From Roseomonas nitratireducens (lineage in GTDB: Bacteria; Pseudomonadota; Alphaproteobacteria; Acetobacterales; Acetobacteraceae), in contig NZ_JAGIYZ010000004.1 in the NCBI RefSeq assembly GCF_017813355.1, forward strand, positions 1 to 64,000: 64,000 nucleotides of DNA. Direction: 5' to 3'. The translations under genes were made by a program, and so were the position numbers. Numbering within the stretch: the first letter of the stretch is position 1; each line of letters begins with the position of its first letter. This document shows positions 18,309-28,194 of the stretch, piece by piece. The notes under the pieces are model-generated. The model worked only from the letters and a program-made list of their open reading frames with translations. It searched no databases and was not told where the DNA came from.

Positions 18309-19178
18309 ATGCGCCGCCGCAGCCTGCTTGCCGCCACCGCCGCCGGGTCGTTCGCCGCGCCGGGGCTTCGCGCCGCCCAGGACCGCAGCTTCGACAGCGC
18401 CGGCGTGCCGATCCGCTTCATCGAGGACGGGCGCGGGCCGCCCGTCATCATGGTGCATGGCTACACCAGCAACATCGAGCGCGGCTTCGTGCAGACCGGA
18501 ATCTTCCCCGCGGTCGCGCAGGGGCACCGCGCGATCGCGATCGACGCGCGCGGGCATGGGCGCAGCGGCAAGCCGCACGACCGTGCCGCCTATGGCCCCG
18601 AGATGGGGCGCGACGTGACGCGGCTGATGGATCACCTCGGCATCGCGAAGGCGCATGTCGTCGGCTACTCGATGGGCGCGCATATCGTGGCGCAGCTCGC
18701 CATCCTCGATCCGGGGCGCTTCCTGACGCTCACGCTCGGCGGCGCCGCGGGGCGCCTGGGCTGGACGGCGGAGGACCAGCGCCGGGTGGACGAGGAATCG
18801 GCCGAGATGGACCAGGGCCTGCTGCGCTCGCAGTTCCTGCGGCTGTGGCCGCGCGACCGGCCGCCGCCGAGCGAGGCCGAGATCCGCGCCGATTCCGAGC
18901 GCCGCCTGGCGGGGCAGGACCCCCGCGCGCTCGCCGCGGTGCGCCGCTCCAATCCCGACCAGGTGGTGCCGGTCGAACGCCTGGCCGCGGTGCCGATGCC
19001 CACGCTCGGCATCGTCGGCACGGCCGACCCCTATCTGCGCGACTTCGAGCGGCTGAAGGCGGCGATGCCGCGGCTCGAACTCGTGACGATCGCGGGCGCG
19101 AGCCATGGCAGCGCGCCCGGCACGCCGGAATTCCGCGCCGCGCTGGTGCGCTTCCTCCAGGCGCATCCGGCCGGCTGA
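18309..19178 (+). CDS. exported alpha/beta hydrolase
   Basis: The 289-residue protein begins with a twin-arginine-like signal (MRRRSLLAATAAGSFAAPGLRAA, cleavage about residue 22), suggesting export to the periplasm. It then has the alpha/beta-hydrolase fold: oxyanion segment VIMVHGYTSN (about residues 46-55), DARGHGRSGKP, and the nucleophile elbow GYSMGA with Ser near residue 121. Asp in GTADPY (about 239) and His in GASHGS (about 262) complete a plausible catalytic triad. The substrate is unknown; an esterase is the safest reading. It is divergent from ssrA and stands alone. Confidence 0.92.
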   Translation: MRRRSLLAATAAGSFAAPGLRAAQDRSFDSAGVPIRFIEDGRGPPVIMVHGYTSNIERGFVQTGIFPAVAQGHRAIAIDARGHGRSGKPHDRAAYGPEMGRDVTRLMDHLGIAKAHVVGYSMGAHIVAQLAILDPGRFLTLTLGGAAGRLGWTAEDQRRVDEESAEMDQGLLRSQFLRLWPRDRPPPSEAEIRADSERRLAGQDPRALAAVRRSNPDQVVPVERLAAVPMPTLGIVGTADPYLRDFERLKAAMPRLELVTIAGASHGSAPGTPEFRAALVRFLQAHPAG

Positions 19179-19190
19179 AGCCGCGCCCGG

Positions 19191-20360
19191 TCAGGCTTCG
19201 CGGTCGCCGGGCAAGGCGCGCTCGGCGATGCGCGCGTACAGCGCGGCGCCGTAGGGGATCGCGTCGTCGTTGAAGGCGTAGCGGGGGTGGTGCGGCATCT
19301 CCCCCGGCCCGTTGCCGACATGGATGTAGGCGCCGGGGACCTTCTCCATCATGAAGGAGAAATCCTCCGAGCCCATGCCGGGCGGGTTGTCGCGCGCGAC
19401 CTTGTCGGCGCCGACCAGGTCCGCCGCCGCGGCGGCGAAGGCCTCGGTCTGCTCGGGGTCGTTGACGGTGGGGGCGAAGATCAGCCGCCAGTCGACCTCC
19501 GCCGTCGCGCCGAAGCCGGCGGCCACGCCCTCGGCCACGCGGCGCATGCCTTCCTCGATCCGCGCGGCGACCTCGCGCGAGAAGAAGCGCGCGGTGCCGG
19601 AAATCGTCGCGGTCTGGGGGATGACGTTGTAGGCCTCCCCGCCCAGCACCTTGGTCACGCTGACCACGGCGGCGTCGCGCGGGGCGATGTTGCGGCTGAC
19701 GATGGATTGCAGCGCGGTGGTCACGTGGCAGGCGGCGAGCACGGGGTCGATGCTGACCTCCGGCCGCGCGCCATGGGCGCCCTTGCCTTCGATGCGGATG
19801 TCGAAGAAGGCGCCGCCGGCGGCCGTCGGGCCGGGGCGGATGCCGTATTCGCCGAGCGCCATGCCCGGGCGGTTGTGCATCGCGTAGATGGCGTCGCAGG
19901 GGAAGCGCTCGAACAGCCGGTCCTCGAGCATCGCCAGCGCGCCGCCGCAGCCTTCCTCCCCGGGCTGGAAGATCAGGTGGACGGTGCCGTCGAAGTTGCG
20001 GGTTTCCGCCAGGTACTTCGCGGCGCCGAGCAGCATGGTCGTGTGCCCGTCATGGCCGCAGGCATGCATCACGCCCTTGGTCGTGCTGCGGAAGGGCAGG
20101 TCGGTGAGTTCCTCGATCGGCAGCGCGTCCATGTCGGCGCGCAGCCCGATGGCGCGGTTGCCGCTGCCGTGGCGGAGCACGCCCACCACGCCCGTGCCGC
20201 CGACGCCGCGATGGACCTCGATGCCCCAGGATTCCAGCAATTCGGCCACGCGGGCGGCGGTGCGGTGCTCCGCCATGCCGAGTTCGGGGTGGGCGTGGAA
20301 ATCCTGGCGGATGGCGGCGAGGTCGGCATGGTCGCGGCGGATGGCGTCGAGGGGGGACAT
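19191..20360 (-). CDS. M20 family metallo-amidohydrolase
   Basis: These enzymes hydrolyse N-acyl amino acids or related amides with a dinuclear metal centre. The 389-residue protein has the opening RQDFHAHPELGMAEHRTAARVAELL (about residues 18-42), the metal-site motifs GLRADMDALPIEE and MHACGHDGHTTMLLGAAKYL (about 95-114), and PGEEGCGGALAML with the catalytic Glu. A dimerisation insert (GKGAHGARPEVSIDPVLAA) and the late GSEDFSFMMEKVPGAY motif follow. This matches the amidohydrolase subgroup containing hippurate hydrolase and N-acetyl-amino-acid deacetylases. The ATG is the first methionine after the repeat DNA and gives the family-typical N-terminus. Confidence 0.94.
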   Translation of the reverse strand: MSPLDAIRRDHADLAAIRQDFHAHPELGMAEHRTAARVAELLESWGIEVHRGVGGTGVVGVLRHGSGNRAIGLRADMDALPIEELTDLPFRSTTKGVMHACGHDGHTTMLLGAAKYLAETRNFDGTVHLIFQPGEEGCGGALAMLEDRLFERFPCDAIYAMHNRPGMALGEYGIRPGPTAAGGAFFDIRIEGKGAHGARPEVSIDPVLAACHVTTALQSIVSRNIAPRDAAVVSVTKVLGGEAYNVIPQTATISGTARFFSREVAARIEEGMRRVAEGVAAGFGATAEVDWRLIFAPTVNDPEQTEAFAAAAADLVGADKVARDNPPGMGSEDFSFMMEKVPGAYIHVGNGPGEMPHHPRYAFNDDAIPYGAALYARIAERALPGDREA

Positions 20361-20436
20361 GGCGGCTTCCTGCTGGGCGGGGGCATGGTGCGGGCCCGGC
20401 GCGCGGCCGTCGAGGGGGCGCCCAAGGTGTTGGTTT

Positions 20437-20492
20437 CCAAAGGCCTTTCGGCCTTTGGCTGGGTAAGCCCGAGAGGGGCGGCGCCCCTCTCG
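20437..20492 (-). repeat. double-hairpin intergenic repeat, copy B
   Basis: Inverted copy of the element at 4163-4218. Hairpin 20437-20458 has arms CCAAAGGCC/GGCCTTTGG, and hairpin 20470-20492 has arms CGAGAGGGGC/GCCCCTCTCG. Compared with copy A, the first stem carries a changed base pair on both arms (AAGGG/CCCTT becomes AAAGG/CCTTT), so pairing is preserved. The sequence between the hairpins differs. The copy sits between the divergent M20 and thyX genes, just upstream of a possible thyX -10 (TATAG, 20503-20507). Confidence 0.88.
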
Positions 20493-20545
20493 GTCCCCTG
20501 CTATAGCCAAAGCCGGACGCGATCCGAGTCGCAGGGACATCTGGC

Positions 20546-21487
20546 ATGGCACTGACCGCCGAACAGCAGCAGGAAATCGACGCCGCGCGCGCGGCGGAGG
20601 CGCCGACGCGCCGCCCCACCGTGGCGGGGCTGGAGGCGATGCTCTTCCAGGCGATGCCCGTGCTCGACCACGGCTTCGTCCGCGTCGTGGACTACATGGG
20701 CGACGACGCGGCCATCGTGCAGGCCGCGCGCGTGTCCTACGGCCGCGGCACCCGCGCGGCGAACGAGGATCGCGGCCTGATCCGCTACCTGATGCGCCAC
20801 CGCCACTCCACACCCTTCGAGATGTGCGAGATCAAGTACCACGTGAAGCTGCCGATCTTCGTCGCGCGGCAATGGATCCGCCACCGCACGGCGAACGTGA
20901 ACGAGTATTCGGCGCGCTATTCCATCCTGGACCGGGAATTCTACATCCCCGGGCCGGACCAGCTCGCCGCGCAATCCGCCGTGAACCGGCAGGGGCGGGG
21001 CGACGTGCTGCAGGGCGCCGAAGCGGCGCGCGTGCTCGACCTGCTGCGCGAAGACGCGACGCGCAACTACGACCACTACCTGGAGATGCTGAACGAGGAC
21101 GATGAGGGCCGCGCGATCGACCCCGCGCGGCAGGGGCTGGCGCGGGAACTCGCGCGCATGAACCTCACGCTCAACGCCTATACGCAGTGGTACTGGAAGA
21201 CCGACCTGCACAACCTGCTGCACTTCCTGTCGCTGCGCGCGGACGCGCATGCGCAGTACGAGATCCGCGTCTACGCCGAGGCGATGCTGGAGACCGTGAA
21301 GGCCTGGGTGCCGATGGCGCATGAGGCGTTCCGCGACTACCGGCTCGGCGCCGTCACGCTGTCGGCGCAGATGATGGGCATCGTGCGGCGGCTGCTGGCC
21401 GGCGAGGCGGTGCCGCAGGACGCCTCCGGCCTGTCGAAGCGCGAATGGCGGGAATTGATGGAGGTGCTCGGCCGCGATGCCGCCTGA
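20546..21487 (+). CDS. thyX: flavin-dependent thymidylate synthase
   Basis: ThyX methylates dUMP to dTMP with methylenetetrahydrofolate, FAD and NADPH. The 313-residue protein contains the ThyX signature [15 protein letters not shown] (about residues 112-126) and the substrate-binding [14 protein letters not shown] region (about 83-96). The C-terminal block [27 protein letters not shown] (about residues 205-231) holds the nucleotide-binding arginines. It is slightly longer at the N-terminus than the shortest ThyX proteins. Its 3' end overlaps an HD-domain nucleotidase gene by 11 bp, linking two steps of pyrimidine deoxynucleotide metabolism. No thyA is seen in the window. Confidence 0.97.
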   Translation: MALTAEQQQEIDAARAAEAPTRRPTVAGLEAMLFQAMPVLDHGFVRVVDYMGDDAAIVQAARVSYGRGTRAANEDRGLIRYLMRHRHSTPFEMCEIKYHVKLPIFVARQWIRHRTANVNEYSARYSILDREFYIPGPDQLAAQSAVNRQGRGDVLQGAEAARVLDLLREDATRNYDHYLEMLNEDDEGRAIDPARQGLARELARMNLTLNAYTQWYWKTDLHNLLHFLSLRADAHAQYEIRVYAEAMLETVKAWVPMAHEAFRDYRLGAVTLSAQMMGIVRRLLAGEAVPQDASGLSKREWRELMEVLGRDAA

Positions 21488-22082
21488 CCGCGCCGCCTCG
21501 ATCCTCGACTTCCTCGCGCTGGCCGACCGGCTCAAGACGGTCGAGCGCCGTGGGCGCGTGGTGCTGGCGGACGGGACGACGCGGCGGGAGAACAGCGCCG
21601 AGCATTGCTGGTCGCTCGCCCTGATCGGCACGCTGCTGCATGCGGATGTGGCGGCGTCGCTCGACCTCGGCCGGGCGCTGATGATGGTCGCGGTGCACGA
21701 CCTGGTCGAGATCGAGGCCGGCGACACCTTTGCCTATGACACCGCCGGCCGCGCGACGCAGGCGGCGCGCGAGGCCGCGGCGGCCGAGACGGTCTTCGGG
21801 CTGCTGCCCGAGGATCTCGGCGCCCGGCTGCGCGCGCTGTGGGAGGAGTTCGAGGCCGGCGAGACGCCCGAGGCCCGCTTCGCCATGGCCTGCGACCGCA
21901 TGCAGGGCTTCCTGCAGAACGTGCTGTCCGGCGGGATCGCCTGGAAGGACCACGGCGTCACGGTGGTGGACACGCTGCCGCGCATGGGCCCGGCGATGGA
22001 GGTCGATGCCGTCTTCGCCGCGCTGATCGGGCGGCTCTACGACCGCGCCGCGGAAGGCGGCCTGCTGGGGGGCGCGCGATGA
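21477..22082 (+). CDS. HD-domain protein, YfbR-like 5'-deoxynucleotidase
   Basis: YfbR-type phosphohydrolases remove phosphate from deoxynucleoside monophosphates. The 201-residue protein has the metal-binding HD pattern: [14 protein letters not shown] (His about residue 43) and [20 protein letters not shown] (His-Asp about residues 73-74). A third Asp follows in [12 protein letters not shown] (about residue 141). HD_3/YfbR members share ENSAEHxW and HDxxEixxGD. ATG 21477 overlaps the thyX end by 11 bp, indicating coupled translation; control of dNMP levels beside ThyX would make sense, but the substrate is inferred. Confidence 0.9.
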   Translation: MPPDRAASILDFLALADRLKTVERRGRVVLADGTTRRENSAEHCWSLALIGTLLHADVAASLDLGRALMMVAVHDLVEIEAGDTFAYDTAGRATQAAREAAAAETVFGLLPEDLGARLRALWEEFEAGETPEARFAMACDRMQGFLQNVLSGGIAWKDHGVTVVDTLPRMGPAMEVDAVFAALIGRLYDRAAEGGLLGGAR

Positions 22083-22309
22083 GCGGCCGCGCCGCCGCGA
22101 AGGGCGCGCGCACGCGCAAGGCGGGGCGCCGCTTCGCGCTGCGCCCGCTGGGCCCCGGCGCGCGGCGCTGGGTCTTCTTCGGCGGTTTCACCCTGGCGCT
22201 GCTGGTCGGGCTGCCGGTGGCCCATGCGCTGGTCGGCGATGTGGGCGCGATCCTGCTCGGCACCTTCGCGCTGGGCTTCGTGCTGGGGCGGATGACGGCG
22301 GGGCGCTGA
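22079..22309 (+). CDS. small membrane protein of unknown function
   Basis: I do not recognise a family. The 76-residue product has a basic N-terminus (about 9 Arg/Lys in the first 30 residues) followed by two hydrophobic helices (about residues 31-49 and 54-72). These are joined by VGDVGA and end GRMTAGR, giving a likely inside-positive two-helix membrane protein. Its ATG overlaps the stop of the HD-domain gene (ATGA), so it is the third gene of the thyX run. Confidence 0.8.
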   Translation: MSGRAAAKGARTRKAGRRFALRPLGPGARRWVFFGGFTLALLVGLPVAHALVGDVGAILLGTFALGFVLGRMTAGR

Positions 22310-22366
22310 GCGTAACCGCGCGGCGGCGGGCGGCGAAGCCAGGGCCAGCCGCGAAGGACCGCCGCC

Positions 22367-22825
22367 ATGACCCGCACCGACCGCTTGCTTCGCCTGGCCG
22401 CCTGGCTGCCGGCGATCTGGATCGCCTACGAGTTCACCTTCTACCAGCAGTACAAGCTGACGGGGCATCCCGGCTCGGTGGACTTCATCTTCCAGCCGCT
22501 CGCCGACTGGTTCGGCATTCCCGCGCATGAGAAGCCGCTGCGCCTGGGCGTCGCCTCGATGGAGATCCTCGCCTCCATCCTCGTGCTGATCCCCGTGACG
22601 CGCGCCTGGGGCGGGGTGCTGACGATGGGGATCATGGGCGGCGCGATCTTCTTCCACGCCATCGGCCCGATCGGGATCGACCCCTACGGCGATGGCGGGA
22701 AGCTGTTCAAGGAAGCGATCGTCACCTGGTTCGCCGGCGCCTTCCTGGCCTTCGCGCACCGCCAGGATATCCAGGCGGCGGCCGCGCGGCTCGGCCTGCC
22801 GGTACCGGCGCCGCGCGCGGGGTAG
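22367..22825 (+). CDS. DoxX-like membrane protein
   Basis: The 152-residue protein has about four membrane helices (roughly residues 10-26, 62-80, 83-103 and 116-134) with a conserved-looking loop (YQQYKLTGHPGSVDFIFQPLADWFGIP) between the first two. It resembles DoxX/SURF4-like small membrane proteins but lacks any catalytic motif that I can name. It is separated from the preceding gene by 57 bp and converges on ilvD with a 9-bp gap. Confidence 0.82.
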   Translation: MTRTDRLLRLAAWLPAIWIAYEFTFYQQYKLTGHPGSVDFIFQPLADWFGIPAHEKPLRLGVASMEILASILVLIPVTRAWGGVLTMGIMGGAIFFHAIGPIGIDPYGDGGKLFKEAIVTWFAGAFLAFAHRQDIQAAAARLGLPVPAPRAG

Positions 22826-22834
22826 GGCGGCGGC

Positions 22835-24691
22835 TCAGCGCCGCCGCAGCCCCGTCACGTCGCGCACCGCGCCGCGCGAGGCGCTGGTCGTCAGCGCGGC
22901 ATAGGCCTTCAGCGCCGTGCTGACATGCCGCTTGCGCGGCGCGGCGGGCTGCCAGGCATCGGCGCCCTTCGCTTCCATCGCCGCGCGGCGGCGGGCGAGT
23001 TCCTCATCGGCCACAGCGAGGTGGATGCGGCGCGCCGGGATGTCGATCTCGATCGTGTCGCCGTCTTCGACCAGGCCGATGTTCCCGCCCTCCGCCGCCT
23101 CGGGCGAGCAATGCCCGATCGACAGGCCCGAGGAACCGCCGGAGAAGCGCCCGTCGGTCACCAGCGCGCAGGCCTTCCCCAGGCCCTTCGACTTCAGGTA
23201 GCTCGTCGGATACAGCATCTCCTGCATCCCGGGGCCGCCGCGCGGGCCCTCGTAGCGCACCAGCACGATGTCGCCCGCCTTGACCGTGCCGCCCAGGATG
23301 CCGTCCACCGCCGCGTCCTGGCTTTCGAAGACGCGCGCCGGGCCGGTGAAGGTGAGGATCGAGGCGTCGACGCCCGCCGTCTTCACGATGCAGCCTTCCT
23401 CCGCGATGTTGCCGAACAGCACGGCGAGCCCGCCATCCTTCGAGAAGGCGTTCTCCACGTCGCGGATCACGCCGCCGGCGCGGTCGGCGTCGAGTTCCTC
23501 CCAGCGTGCCGCCTGGCTGAAGGCGACGGTGGTCGGGATGCCGCCGGGGGCGGCGCGGAAGAAGGTCTGCACCGCCTCGTTCGGCCCGCGGCGGATGTCC
23601 CATTCGGCCAGCGCCTCGGCCAGGCTCGGCGCGTCGACGCGGGAGACGGAGGTGTCGATCAGCCCGCCCCGGTCGAGTTCGCCCAGGATGCCCATGATGC
23701 CGCCGGCGCGGTGCACGTCCTCGACGTGCACGTTCTGGACGGAAGGCGCGACCTTGCACAGCACGGGCACGCGGCGCGACAGCCGGTCGATGTCGGCCAT
23801 GGAGAAGGGCACCTCCCCCTCCTGCGCCGCGGCCAGCAGGTGCAGCACCGTGTTGGTCGACCCGCCCATGGCGATGTCGAGCGTCATCGCGTTCTCGAAG
23901 GCCGTGAAGGTCGCGATGTTGCGCGGCAGGACGGACATGTCGTCGGTCTCGTAGTGCCGGCGCGTGATCTCGACGATCCGCCGCCCGGCCTCGAGGAACA
24001 GTCTTTCCCGGTCCGCATGGGTCGCGACCACGGTGCCGTTGCCGGGCAAGGCGAGGCCGAGCGCCTCGGTCAGGCAGTTCATCGAATTGGCCGTGAACAT
24101 GCCCGAGCAGGACCCGCAGGTGGGGCAGGCGGACCGCTCGATGACCGCGACTTCCTCATCCGTCACCGAGGCATCGGCGGCGACGATCATGGCGTCGATC
24201 AGGTCGACCGAGCGCTTCACCCCGCGATGGACGACCTTGCCCGCTTCCATCGGCCCGCCGGAGACGAAGATGGTCGGGATGTTCAGCCGCATCGCGGCCA
24301 TCAGCATGCCCGGGGTGATCTTGTCGCAGTTGGAGATGCAGACGAGCGCATCGGCGCAATGCGCGTTGACCATGTACTCGACCGCGTCGGCGATCAGCTC
24401 GCGCGAGGGCAGGCTGTAGAGCATGCCGTCATGGCCCATCGCGATGCCGTCATCGACCGCGATGGTGTTGAATTCCTTGGCGACGCCGCCCGCCTTCTCG
24501 ATTTCCCGCGCCACCAGCTGGCCGAGGTCCTTCAGGTGGACATGGCCGGGGACGAACTGGGTGAAGGAATTGGCGATGGCGATGATCGGCTTGCCGAAAT
24601 CGCCGTCCTTCATGCCGGTGGCGCGCCACAGGCCGCGCGCGCCGGCCATGTTGCGCCCATGGGTGGTGGTGCGGGAACGGTATTGCGGCAT
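22835..24691 (-). CDS. ilvD: dihydroxy-acid dehydratase
   Basis: IlvD dehydrates 2,3-dihydroxy-3-methylbutanoate and its isoleucine counterpart, the third common step of branched-chain amino acid synthesis, using an iron-sulfur cluster. The 618-residue protein has the first signature [13 protein letters not shown] (about residues 122-134) and the cluster block [25 protein letters not shown] (about 190-214). The late signature [24 protein letters not shown] (about 510-533) is also present. ATG 24691 has GAGGAAG six bases upstream, better than an ATG five codons earlier. It is unlinked to the ilvBHC operon 9 kb away, and no leader peptide was found upstream of it. Confidence 0.97.
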   Translation of the reverse strand: MPQYRSRTTTHGRNMAGARGLWRATGMKDGDFGKPIIAIANSFTQFVPGHVHLKDLGQLVAREIEKAGGVAKEFNTIAVDDGIAMGHDGMLYSLPSRELIADAVEYMVNAHCADALVCISNCDKITPGMLMAAMRLNIPTIFVSGGPMEAGKVVHRGVKRSVDLIDAMIVAADASVTDEEVAVIERSACPTCGSCSGMFTANSMNCLTEALGLALPGNGTVVATHADRERLFLEAGRRIVEITRRHYETDDMSVLPRNIATFTAFENAMTLDIAMGGSTNTVLHLLAAAQEGEVPFSMADIDRLSRRVPVLCKVAPSVQNVHVEDVHRAGGIMGILGELDRGGLIDTSVSRVDAPSLAEALAEWDIRRGPNEAVQTFFRAAPGGIPTTVAFSQAARWEELDADRAGGVIRDVENAFSKDGGLAVLFGNIAEEGCIVKTAGVDASILTFTGPARVFESQDAAVDGILGGTVKAGDIVLVRYEGPRGGPGMQEMLYPTSYLKSKGLGKACALVTDGRFSGGSSGLSIGHCSPEAAEGGNIGLVEDGDTIEIDIPARRIHLAVADEELARRRAAMEAKGADAWQPAAPRKRHVSTALKAYAALTTSASRGAVRDVTGLRRR

Positions 24692-24785
24692 CGGGCGCTT
24701 CCTCATGGCGGGCGCCCGGACCCTTCCGCCGGGCGCATCCGTGCCGAGGTAGCGCGGAATGCCGCCCGGCGCCAAACCGTGCCGG

Positions 24786-25892
24786 TCAGTCCACCAGGAT
24801 CGCCGGGCCCGCCGCGGCCGGCGCCTTCACCTTTTCCCACAGCCGCGCGGCGATGGCGCGGTAGGCGGCCGCTTCCTCCGTCTCCGGCCGGGCGGTGACG
24901 ATCGGCGTGCCGGCATCGGCCAGTTCGCGGATCGCGAGCTTGAGCGGCAGCGCGCCGAGGAATTCGACGCCGAGCCGCTCGGCCTCCCGCTGCGCGCCGC
25001 CATGGCCGAAGATGTCCGTCCGGTGGCCGCATTCGGGGCAGCAGAAGTAGGACATGTTCTCGATCACGCCGAGCACCGGCACGTTCACCTTCTCGAACAT
25101 CCGGATGCCGCGGCGGGCGTCGAGCAGCGCGACATCCTGCGGCGTGCTCACGATCACCGCGCCGGCCAGCGGCACGCGCTGCGACATGGTCAGCTGCGCG
25201 TCGCCCGTGCCCGGCGGCATGTCCACGATCATGATGTCGAGCGCGCCCCACTCGACCTGGCCCATCATCTGCTCGAGCGCGCCCATCACCATCGGGCCGC
25301 GCCAGATCATCGGCGTCTCTTCCTCGACCAGGAAGCCGATCGACATGGCCTTGAGGCCCCAGCGCGACAGCGGCGTGATGCGCTGGCCCGTCGCCCGCGG
25401 CCTTTCGCGGGTGCCGAGCATCTGCGGCAGGGAGGGGCCGTAGATGTCGGCGTCCAGCAGCCCGACGCGCAGCCCCTGCGCGGCCAGCGCGACCGCGAGG
25501 TTCACCGCGGTGGTGGACTTGCCGACGCCGCCCTTGCCGGAGGCGACGGCGACGATGGCGCCGACCTCGGGCAGCAGCATCGGCCCCTGGCCGGACGGCG
25601 CGCGGGCCGCCTGGCGGGGGGTGGCGGGCTGGGGGGTGGCGGGGCGATGGGCGGTCAGCACCACCGTCGCGCTCAGCACGCCGGGCACGGCGGCCGCCGC
25701 GCGCTCGGCCGCGGCGCGCAGCGGTTCCATCTGGGGCGCGCGTTCCCGCGCCACTTCCAGGGAGAATTGCACCATCCCGTCGCGCGCCGTCAGGCCCTGG
25801 ACCATGCCCGCCGCGACCACGTCCTGGCCCGTCGCCGGGTCCTTCACCGCGCGGAGCGCCGCCGTGACCGCTTCCGCCAGAGTCTCCGCCAT
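24786..25892 (-). CDS. Mrp/ApbC family iron-sulfur cluster carrier ATPase
   Basis: Mrp (ApbC) proteins carry Fe-S clusters to target enzymes. The 368-residue protein has an N-terminal MIP18-like domain (residues 1-75, [26 protein letters not shown]), an Ala/Pro-rich linker, and a deviant Walker [16 protein letters not shown] (about residues 118-132). The Walker B-like segment [15 protein letters not shown] and the bridging CxxC motif ([14 protein letters not shown], about 283-296) that holds the cluster at the dimer interface follow. ATG 25892 matches the family start, although the ribosome site is weak. Confidence 0.95.
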   Translation of the reverse strand: MAETLAEAVTAALRAVKDPATGQDVVAAGMVQGLTARDGMVQFSLEVARERAPQMEPLRAAAERAAAAVPGVLSATVVLTAHRPATPQPATPRQAARAPSGQGPMLLPEVGAIVAVASGKGGVGKSTTAVNLAVALAAQGLRVGLLDADIYGPSLPQMLGTRERPRATGQRITPLSRWGLKAMSIGFLVEEETPMIWRGPMVMGALEQMMGQVEWGALDIMIVDMPPGTGDAQLTMSQRVPLAGAVIVSTPQDVALLDARRGIRMFEKVNVPVLGVIENMSYFCCPECGHRTDIFGHGGAQREAERLGVEFLGALPLKLAIRELADAGTPIVTARPETEEAAAYRAIAARLWEKVKAPAAAGPAILVD

Positions 25893-26080
25893 CGCTTGAA
25901 AAGCCCCCGTTTCTGGACAATATCCGCACCGCCGGGCAGGCATGCACGTTCACGATGCTTCTCGCCCGGCGCCCGGCCCGCGTCCATATGGTCGGGCGTC
26001 GCCTGCCCTGCATCCCCCGCGGGCGGGCGCCGGGCGAGACGCGACGTGATCGAACTGGTTTGACGGAGGCCCGGCAGAGC

Positions 26081-27298
26081 ATGCCCTGGAACAACAGCGG
26101 CGGTCAGAGTCCCTGGGGAAACCCTCGGCCAGGTGGGCCGTGGGGTGCTCCGCCGCCTCCCGGCGGCGGGCAGGGCGGGCCGCCCGGCAGCGGGCGCGGG
26201 CCGGACCTCGATGAGATGATCCGCCAGGCGCAGGAGGCGGTCCGCCGCTTCCTGCCGCGCGGCGGCGGCAAGGGCATCGCGCTGCTTGGCCTGGTGCTGG
26301 TGGCGTTCTGGGCCGGTTCGGGCTTCTACCGGGTGCAGCCGGACGAACAGGGCGTGGTGATGCGCTTCGGCGCCTTCGACCGCACCGCCCCGCCCGGCCT
26401 GAACTACCACATCCCGTGGCCGGTCGAGAGCGTGACGACGCCGCGCGTCACCCGCATCAACCGCGTCGACATCGGCTTCGTCGGCGCGCAGGACGCCCCG
26501 GTCGTGACCGGCCGCGTCCAGCCGGCGCGCGACGTGCTGGCCGAAAGCCTGATGCTGACCGGCGACGAGAACATCATCGACATCGACGTCGCCGTGTTCT
26601 GGCGCATCCGCGATGCCGGCGAGTTCCTGTTCAACACGCGCAACCCGGAAAGCACGGTGAAGTCCGCCGCCGAATCGGTGATGCGGGAGGTGATCGGCCG
26701 CACGCCGATCCAGCCCGCGCTGACGGAAGCGCGCGCGCAGATCGAACAGGAAGTGCGCCGCGGCGCCCAGGCGATCATGGACCAGTACCGCGCGGGCATC
26801 GAGATCGTGCAGGTGCAGCTGCAGAAGGTCGATCCGCCCGCCGAGGTGATCGAGGCCTTCCGCGACGTGCAGCGCGCTAATGCCGACCGCGAGCGCCTGC
26901 GCAACGAGGCAGAGTCCTTCCGCAACGACATCATCCCCCGCGCCCGCGGCGAGGCCGAGCGCCTCGTGCAGGAAGCGCAGGGCGCCCGCGAAAGCCAGAT
27001 CGCCCGCGCCCGAGGCGAGGCCGCGCGCTTCATCAGCGTGCTCACCGCCTACCAGGCGGCACCGGACGTGACGACGCGGCGCCTGTATCTCGAAACCATG
27101 GAGGAAATCCTGCGGCGCAACCCGATGATCATCGTCGACGACCGGCTGCAGGGCGTCGTGCCCTTCCTGCCGCTCGGCGAAGGCGCGGCCACCCCGCGCC
27201 CGCAGGGCGGGATGCCGCAGAACCGGCCGCCGCCATTGCCGGCCGTGCCGCAGGGCCAGGGCGTCGTGCAGGGCCGCAGCCAGGGGGCGCCGCGATGA
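26081..27298 (+). CDS. hflK: FtsH modulator subunit HflK
   Basis: HflK and HflC form a large SPFH/prohibitin cage in the inner membrane around the FtsH protease and restrain its activity. The 405-residue product has a Gly/Pro-rich cytoplasmic N-terminus (residues 1-43), one membrane helix (about 66-85, GIALLGLVLVAFWAGSGFY) and the SPFH domain beginning YRVQPDEQGVVMRFG. Long charged helices follow (RDVQRANADRERLRNEAESF, about 265-284), then a disordered Pro/Gln tail. The stop overlaps the hflC start (ATGA). It is first in the order hflK-hflC-DUF2065-degP, which is common in alphaproteobacteria. Confidence 0.96.
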   Translation: MPWNNSGGQSPWGNPRPGGPWGAPPPPGGGQGGPPGSGRGPDLDEMIRQAQEAVRRFLPRGGGKGIALLGLVLVAFWAGSGFYRVQPDEQGVVMRFGAFDRTAPPGLNYHIPWPVESVTTPRVTRINRVDIGFVGAQDAPVVTGRVQPARDVLAESLMLTGDENIIDIDVAVFWRIRDAGEFLFNTRNPESTVKSAAESVMREVIGRTPIQPALTEARAQIEQEVRRGAQAIMDQYRAGIEIVQVQLQKVDPPAEVIEAFRDVQRANADRERLRNEAESFRNDIIPRARGEAERLVQEAQGARESQIARARGEAARFISVLTAYQAAPDVTTRRLYLETMEEILRRNPMIIVDDRLQGVVPFLPLGEGAATPRPQGGMPQNRPPPLPAVPQGQGVVQGRSQGAPR

Positions 27299-28194
27299 AC
27301 CGCTCCGTGATCGCGCTCGCCGCGCTCGCCGTCATCGTGGTGACGGCCACCTCGACGCTCTTCACCGTGCACCAGACCCAGCAGGTGCTGATCACGCAGT
27401 TCGGCCAGCCGATCCGCGTCATCCGCGAGCCGGGGCTGCAGGCGAAGATCCCGTTCATCCAGTCGGTGATCAGCTTCGACCAGCGGCTGCTCGACTTCGA
27501 CGCGCCGGGCGAGGAAGTCATCCTCGGCGACCAGCGCCGGCTGATCGTGGACAGCTTCACGCGCTATCGCATCACCGACCCGCTGGTGTTCTACCAGACG
27601 GTCGGCGCGACCGAGGGCGGCATCCGCGGGCGCCTGAACTCCATCGTCTCGGCGTCGCTGCGCCGCGTGATGGGCAACGAGCCGCTGCTGTCGGTCCTGT
27701 CGGCCGACCGCACGCGGATCATGGGCGAGATCCAGCGCCAGGTGAATGTCGAGGCGCGCCAGTTCGGCATCGAGGTGGTGGATGTGCGCATCCGCCGCGC
27801 CGACCTGCCGCAGGAGAACACCCAGGCGATCCTCCAGCGCATGCAGTCCGAGCGTGAGCGCGTGGCGCGCGAGGCGCGCGCCGAGGGTGCCGAGGTGGCG
27901 CAGCGCGTGCGCGCCGGCGCCGAGCGCGAGCGGACCGTGCTGCTGGCGGAAGCCCAGGCGCAGTCCGACGTGCTGCGCGGCCAGGGGGAGCAGGAGTCGC
28001 TGCGACTGGTGGCCGACGCCTTCCAGCGCGACCTCGACTTCTTCCAGTTCTGGCGCTCCATGCAGGCCTATCGCGAGGCCTTCGCGGAGGGGAACACGCG
28101 CATGGTCATGACGCCCGACAGCGAGTTCTTCCGCTATTTCCGGGAGAGCGGCGGGCGCCTGCGGCCCCTGCCCGGGCCGGCGCCGGCGCAGTGA
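27295..28194 (+). CDS. hflC: FtsH modulator subunit HflC
   Basis: Partner of HflK in the FtsH-regulating SPFH complex, with the bulk in the periplasm. The 299-residue protein begins with one membrane helix (residues 4-22, SVIALAALAVIVVTATSTL). It continues with the SPFH domain (FTVHQTQQVLITQFGQPIRVIREPGLQAKIPFIQSV, about residues 23-58) and the family block IEVVDVRIRRADLPQEN (about 158-174). A long coiled helix rich in Arg/Glu (about residues 175-235) follows. Start and stop overlap both neighbours, so the three genes are translationally coupled. Confidence 0.97.
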   Translation: MNRSVIALAALAVIVVTATSTLFTVHQTQQVLITQFGQPIRVIREPGLQAKIPFIQSVISFDQRLLDFDAPGEEVILGDQRRLIVDSFTRYRITDPLVFYQTVGATEGGIRGRLNSIVSASLRRVMGNEPLLSVLSADRTRIMGEIQRQVNVEARQFGIEVVDVRIRRADLPQENTQAILQRMQSERERVAREARAEGAEVAQRVRAGAERERTVLLAEAQAQSDVLRGQGEQESLRLVADAFQRDLDFFQFWRSMQAYREAFAEGNTRMVMTPDSEFFRYFRESGGRLRPLPGPAPAQ

